64,000 nt of DNA from Candidatus Eisenbacteria bacterium. Its GTDB lineage: Bacteria > Eisenbacteria > RBG-16-71-46 > CAIMUX01 > VGJL01. Of this stretch, positions 61,095 to 64,000 are shown piece by piece. The notes beneath the pieces were generated by a model. The model did not search any database. It was not told the DNA's origin and saw only the letters and a program-made list of their open reading frames with translations. The DNA lies in contig VGJL01000004.1 of NCBI GenBank assembly GCA_016867495.1, forward strand, positions 1-64,000. The letters run 5' to 3'. The position numbers were made by a program, and so were the translations under genes. Position 1 is the stretch's first letter. Each line of letters starts with the position of its first letter.

Positions 61095-62261
61095 TCATGT
61101 CCCGGCGTTCAAAGGGCGCACGCGCTCCAGAAGCTGTACGCACGCGATTGCCCGGACCCGCTCCGCCAAGGGAAACGTGTCCCGCCCCGCGTGAACGATC
61201 TCCAAGCGGTCCAGTTTCAGATCCACCAGTGCGGAACGCATCGACGGGGTGACCTTCGGCGCATCCGTGCGTTTGAATTCGAAACCCAGACGCCGGTTTC
61301 CGCGCACGACTAGAAGGTCCAACTCCGCTCCCGTGTGGGTCCGCCAGAAGAAGCACTCCTCCGGTCGGGCCCCGAGCCGAGCCACCACTTGCTGCAGGCA
61401 GAACCCCTCCCAGGATGCGCCGAGGGCGGGATGCGATTGCAGCTCGTCGCGCCCCCGGATGCCGAGCAGTACGTGGAGCAGCCCCGGGTCAGAGAGATAG
61501 ACCCGGGGCGCCTTGACTTGGCGTTTGCCGAGGTTCTCAAACCACGGCTGGACCTGGCGGACGACGAAAGCCGCCGTCAATAGGTCGAGGTAGCGGCGCA
61601 CCGTGGTGTCCGCCACGCTGAACGCCCGGCCGAACTGAGAGGCATTCCATGGCTGCCCGTGGACATGGGCAAGCATGGACCAGAACCTGCGCAGGGTGAC
61701 TGCCGAGACCCGCAGCCCGAAACCAGGAAGGTCGCGCTCGAGAAAGGTGCGTACGTACTCCTCCCGCCATTCCACCGAACGCGCCTCGGAGGAGGCCAGG
61801 AAGGACCTGGGAAGTCCGCCCCTCAGCCAGAGACGATCCAGGCGGTGTGGGCCGACTTCATCAAGGTCGAAGCCGCCGACCTCGTGGTGGGCAATGCGTC
61901 CCGCCAGAGTCTCTGAGCTCTGCTGCAGGAGCTCAGGAGAGGCACTTCCCAGGACCAGGAATCGCGCCGGAGTCCGCCTCCGATCGGCCAGTACGCGGAG
62001 GACAGGGAAGAGATCGGGGCGATGCTGGATCTCATCCAAGATCACGAGTCCGCGGAGATCCTCCAGTGTGAGCATCGGCTCCGCCAGGCGGGCCGCGACC
62101 CGGGGATCCTCAAGATCCAGGAAGGTGATAGGCCCGCGATGCCTCGCGGCCAGCATGTGTGCCAGGGTGGTCTTGCCTACCTGTCGAGCCCCGAGCAGCG
62201 CCACGACCGGGTGCCGGCTCAGCAAGGACTCAACCTTTGTGAGCTGTCGAGCTCGCTCCAT
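61095..62261 (-). CDS. DUF4143-type AAA+ ATPase (unit 2)
   Basis: A 388-residue protein of the AAA_14/DUF4143 family. It has Walker A LLGARQVGKTTLA (about 23-35), Walker B GLVILDEIQHRPDL, sensor-like FLVLGSAS and a winged-helix segment (FGRAFSVADTTVRRYLDLL). The C-terminal PD-(D/E)XK-like part has FWRTHTGAELDLLV and LGFEFKRTDA. Such proteins are common in bacteria and mobile DNA and have no settled function. An AGGGTG site precedes ATG 62261. It is the only gene of unit 2 and is read toward the tmRNA. Confidence 0.88.
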   Translation of the reverse strand: MERARQLTKVESLLSRHPVVALLGARQVGKTTLAHMLAARHRGPITFLDLEDPRVAARLAEPMLTLEDLRGLVILDEIQHRPDLFPVLRVLADRRRTPARFLVLGSASPELLQQSSETLAGRIAHHEVGGFDLDEVGPHRLDRLWLRGGLPRSFLASSEARSVEWREEYVRTFLERDLPGFGLRVSAVTLRRFWSMLAHVHGQPWNASQFGRAFSVADTTVRRYLDLLTAAFVVRQVQPWFENLGKRQVKAPRVYLSDPGLLHVLLGIRGRDELQSHPALGASWEGFCLQQVVARLGARPEECFFWRTHTGAELDLLVVRGNRRLGFEFKRTDAPKVTPSMRSALVDLKLDRLEIVHAGRDTFPLAERVRAIACVQLLERVRPLNAGT

Positions 62262-62427
62262 GTCACCCTAAGCTACTATGAAAAGTCGGCGGCAGCCACA
62301 GACATTTCATGGTGACTCGCATGTATGACCCAGCGGACCCGCAGCGTCCGCGATCCGAAGTCCGCACTCGCACCTTCCGATCGGTTCGCACGCTTCATCA
62401 AACAGCTACAGCGGGCACCGGGACACG

Positions 62428-62604
62428 GGAACCTGCCCTGCCGCCTCCAGAATGCCTCCGCGACTGGTGGGGGACTCGGGGGACTCGGGGGGAATGACGG
62501 AGGCCGCGGTAACCAACCATTCTACAACCCGATGCGTCCGAAATCGCGCGGCGTCAACCGGTTAGGTTTTTGCCCGCAATCGGGTTCGATTCCCGCCGCC
62601 TCCA
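62428..62604 (+). repeat. Terminal module B with attachment-site core copy 3
   Basis: About 177 bp. The same opening 18-mer is at 62432-62449, followed by AATGCCTCC, a repeated GGGGGACTC stretch and CCGGTTAGGTTTTTGCCCG. The core (62581-62604) is identical to the tmRNA 3' end. It is followed by AAGTCATC, unlike the tmRNA flank. Confidence 0.8.
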
Positions 62605-62664
62605 AAGTCATCTGCTGAGACTCCTCGGAATCAGGTCGGCGCACTCGCGCATGCCCCGGAAGCA

Positions 62665-63861
62665 CTAGAGCGCGGCCCACGGGTGCACGACAAAGCCCTG
62701 CCTCCGATATGCCCGGTCCCCTGCGTAGACCAGGGCTCCCGGCGCGTCCGGTTGACCGCTCAGCTTCCTCCAGTACTCCAGGCCCCGGAAGAAGTCCGAG
62801 GCCACCGTCATCCCCGACTTGATCTCGATCGGCATGAGACTAGGGCCAAGCTCGAGCAAGAGGTCGATCTCATGCCCCGTCGAGTCACGCCAGAAGTAGA
62901 GATCACTCTCTTCTCCCTGGTGCAGCCGATTCTTCAGCAGTTCAGACACGATCAGGCTTTCAAAGACGGCGCCACGGGATGCGTGCCCGTGAAGCTCATC
63001 CGGGGAACGGATTCCGAGGAGGTAGCAGAGCAGGCCCGTGTCGAGGAAGTAGAGCTTGGGGCTCTTGATCATCCGTTTGCTGAAGTTGCGGTGGTGTGGC
63101 CGCAGGATGTGGATCAAGAAGCTCGCCTCCAGGATCGATGTCCACCGGCGAGCCGTGGTGTGCGTGATCCCGCAGTCGGCGCCGAGGGCGGAGAGGTTGA
63201 GGAGTTGCCCGTTGCGTCCGGCACATAGGCGGATGAAACGCCCGAAGATTTCGAGGTCGCCGACGTTGAGAATGCTACGAACATCCCTCTGAACGTAGGT
63301 CTGATAGTAACCTCGCAGCCACTGCCGGGGCTCCAGTCCCTTGTCGTGGATTCTCGGGTAGAATCCCCGGAAGAGCGTTTCCATGAGGTCGGGAACGGGT
63401 CCCCTTCTCTGCCGCGGCACGGTTCGCCCCAGTCGGGATACCGCGAACGGCCTTCTACCGTCCAGCTCCGACATCGAGAACGGAAGGAGATGGAGAATGG
63501 CGCAGCGGCCCGCCAGGGACTGGCTGAGTTTCTCCAGGAGCAGGAAGTTCTGAGAGCCACTCAGGATGAAGCGCCCCGGCTTCTCCTTCTCGTCCACCAG
63601 GGTCTGGATGTAGGAAAAGAGGTCCGGCGCGCGCTGCACTTCGTCCAGGATCACAGACCCGTTGAACTGGTGCAGGAAGCCCCGCGGATCCTCGCGTGCG
63701 AAGCGGCCATCATCAGGGTCCTCGAGCGAGACATACCGGTGACGTGGAAAGGCCGTCCGAGCCAGCGTGGTCTTGCCCGACTGGCGGGGTCCCGTCAGGG
63801 TGACCACGGGGTACTGCTCCGCGGCTCGGTGAAGGATGGGCAAGAGAGAGCGCCGAATCAT
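62665..63861 (-). CDS. DUF4143-type AAA+ ATPase (unit 3)
   Basis: A 398-residue relative of the unit 2 protein. Walker A is LTGPRQSGKTTLA (about 22-34) and Walker B SVILDEVQRAPDLF. FILSGSQNFLLLEKLSQSLAGR is the AAA_14 sensor region (read in parts), YVQRDVRSILNVGDL follows, and the C-terminal PD-(D/E)XK-like part is FWRDSTGHEIDLLLELGP with PIEIKSG. The start at 63861 (MIRRSLLPIL) has GGAGG just upstream; a longer frame lacks one. It is preceded by a perfect palindrome, unlike the unit 2 gene. Function unknown. Confidence 0.88.
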   Translation of the reverse strand: MIRRSLLPILHRAAEQYPVVTLTGPRQSGKTTLARTAFPRHRYVSLEDPDDGRFAREDPRGFLHQFNGSVILDEVQRAPDLFSYIQTLVDEKEKPGRFILSGSQNFLLLEKLSQSLAGRCAILHLLPFSMSELDGRRPFAVSRLGRTVPRQRRGPVPDLMETLFRGFYPRIHDKGLEPRQWLRGYYQTYVQRDVRSILNVGDLEIFGRFIRLCAGRNGQLLNLSALGADCGITHTTARRWTSILEASFLIHILRPHHRNFSKRMIKSPKLYFLDTGLLCYLLGIRSPDELHGHASRGAVFESLIVSELLKNRLHQGEESDLYFWRDSTGHEIDLLLELGPSLMPIEIKSGMTVASDFFRGLEYWRKLSGQPDAPGALVYAGDRAYRRQGFVVHPWAAL

Positions 63862-63883
63862 CGGATCCTCCGTGAAGCGTCCG

Positions 63884-63910
63884 CAGATTGAATTTACGAT
63901 ATTCAATCTG
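63884..63910. promoter_or_regulatory. Perfect 10-bp inverted repeat upstream of the unit 3 ATPase gene
   Basis: CAGATTGAAT (63884-63893) and ATTCAATCTG (63901-63910) around TTACGAT. It lies 23 nt upstream of the ATPase start codon in an AT-rich island, so it is a likely operator or promoter element. Confidence 0.65.
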
Positions 63911-63956
63911 TAAGATCCACTTGCCCGAGTCAAGGACCTTCCGCGACCCGGGACGC

Positions 63957-64000
63957 GGGAACCTGCCCTGCCGCCTCCAGAATGCCTCCACGACCGGGGG
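63957..64000 (+). repeat. Terminal module C, cut by the window end
   Basis: It starts with GGAACCTGCC and the same opening 18-mer (63962-63979), then AATGCCTCCACGACCGGGG as in module A. The attachment core would be expected about 120-150 bp beyond the window. Confidence 0.75.

Larger units (their letters stand above)
61083..62604 (+). mobile_element. Unit 2: single-gene cassette between core copies 2 and 3
   Basis: A 1522-bp unit consisting of the DUF4143 ATPase gene and, at its right end, module B. Distance between the opening 18-mers of modules A and B is 1531 bp. No recombinase gene is present. The layout is like a cassette inserted in tandem at the same attachment site. Confidence 0.55.
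62605..64000 (+). mobile_element. Unit 3: single-gene cassette running off the window
   Basis: It begins right after core copy 3 and holds one leftward DUF4143 ATPase gene, a palindromic site and the start of module C. The opening 18-mer of module C is 1530 bp from that of module B, practically the same period as unit 2. Confidence 0.5.

Noticed and set aside
60897-64000. CRISPR-like spaced repeats
   Set aside because: Repeats are ~160-190 bp, over 1.5 kb apart, end in a tmRNA 3' sequence and have no cas genes; attachment modules explain them better.

Overview
The window is GC-rich bacterial chromosome. It encodes many secreted or lipid-anchored proteins, and four of them end in a FlgD-like Ig domain of the NQPNPFNP...SGVY type. 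LTD, DUF2341, beta-helix and beta-propeller proteins, outer-membrane-like barrels, a Pal lipoprotein and the general style point to an uncultured FCB-group or neighbouring Gram-negative lineage such as Candidatus Eisenbacteria. That assignment is an inference from gene content; there is no rRNA here to test it. Recognisable promoters are sigma-70 like: TTGAC-type -35, 17-18 nt spacer, and a -10 often of the form TAGCNT, TACNNT or TATANT.

Layout. 1-5.7 kb: end of a barrel protein, then YbbR, HU, RsmI, a CDP-alcohol phosphatidyltransferase, thymidylate kinase and LarC. 5.7-16.5 kb: an extracellular-protein block (large FlgD-domain protein with a ~440-nt leader, an alpha-helical exported protein, two lipoproteins, a WD40-FlgD protein). 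16.6-22.7 kb: pyruvate phosphate dikinase, a second phosphatidyltransferase and a VWA membrane protein. 22.8-27 kb: an accessory patch with a methyltransferase, a beta-helix protein, a DDE transposase abutting a decapitated response regulator, and a frameshifted Pal gene. 27-35 kb: secreted DUF2341/propeller and LTD proteins, a coupled barrel-like operon and a GIY-YIG protein. 35-46.6 kb: aminotransferase, carbamate kinase, amidohydrolase, a small LTD protein, an RHH/MazF toxin-antitoxin pair, an ANKH/MATE-like transporter, an aldo/keto reductase and a 1083-aa solenoid-HEAT protein. 46.6-52.6 kb: housekeeping (tRNA-Leu, SmpB, pseudo-amidase, GerMN, MurI, RNase PH, RdgB, three tRNAs, SSB). 52.6-53.07 kb: tRNA-Lys and tmRNA.

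The most unusual part is everything right of the tmRNA. The last 24 nt of the tmRNA gene recur at 61059-61082 (one mismatch) and 62581-62604 (exact). Each copy closes a conserved ~155-190 bp module, and a third module begins at 63957 and runs off the window. The modules partition the region into units: unit 1 (~8 kb; AbiEi/AbiEii, a TPR protein and a two-gene XPB-type helicase system), then unit 2 and unit 3 (about 1.53 kb period each, each a single leftward DUF4143 AAA+ ATPase gene). I read this as a tandem array of site-specific insertions at the tmRNA 3' end, a cassette-like defence or accessory array. No integrase is visible inside the window.
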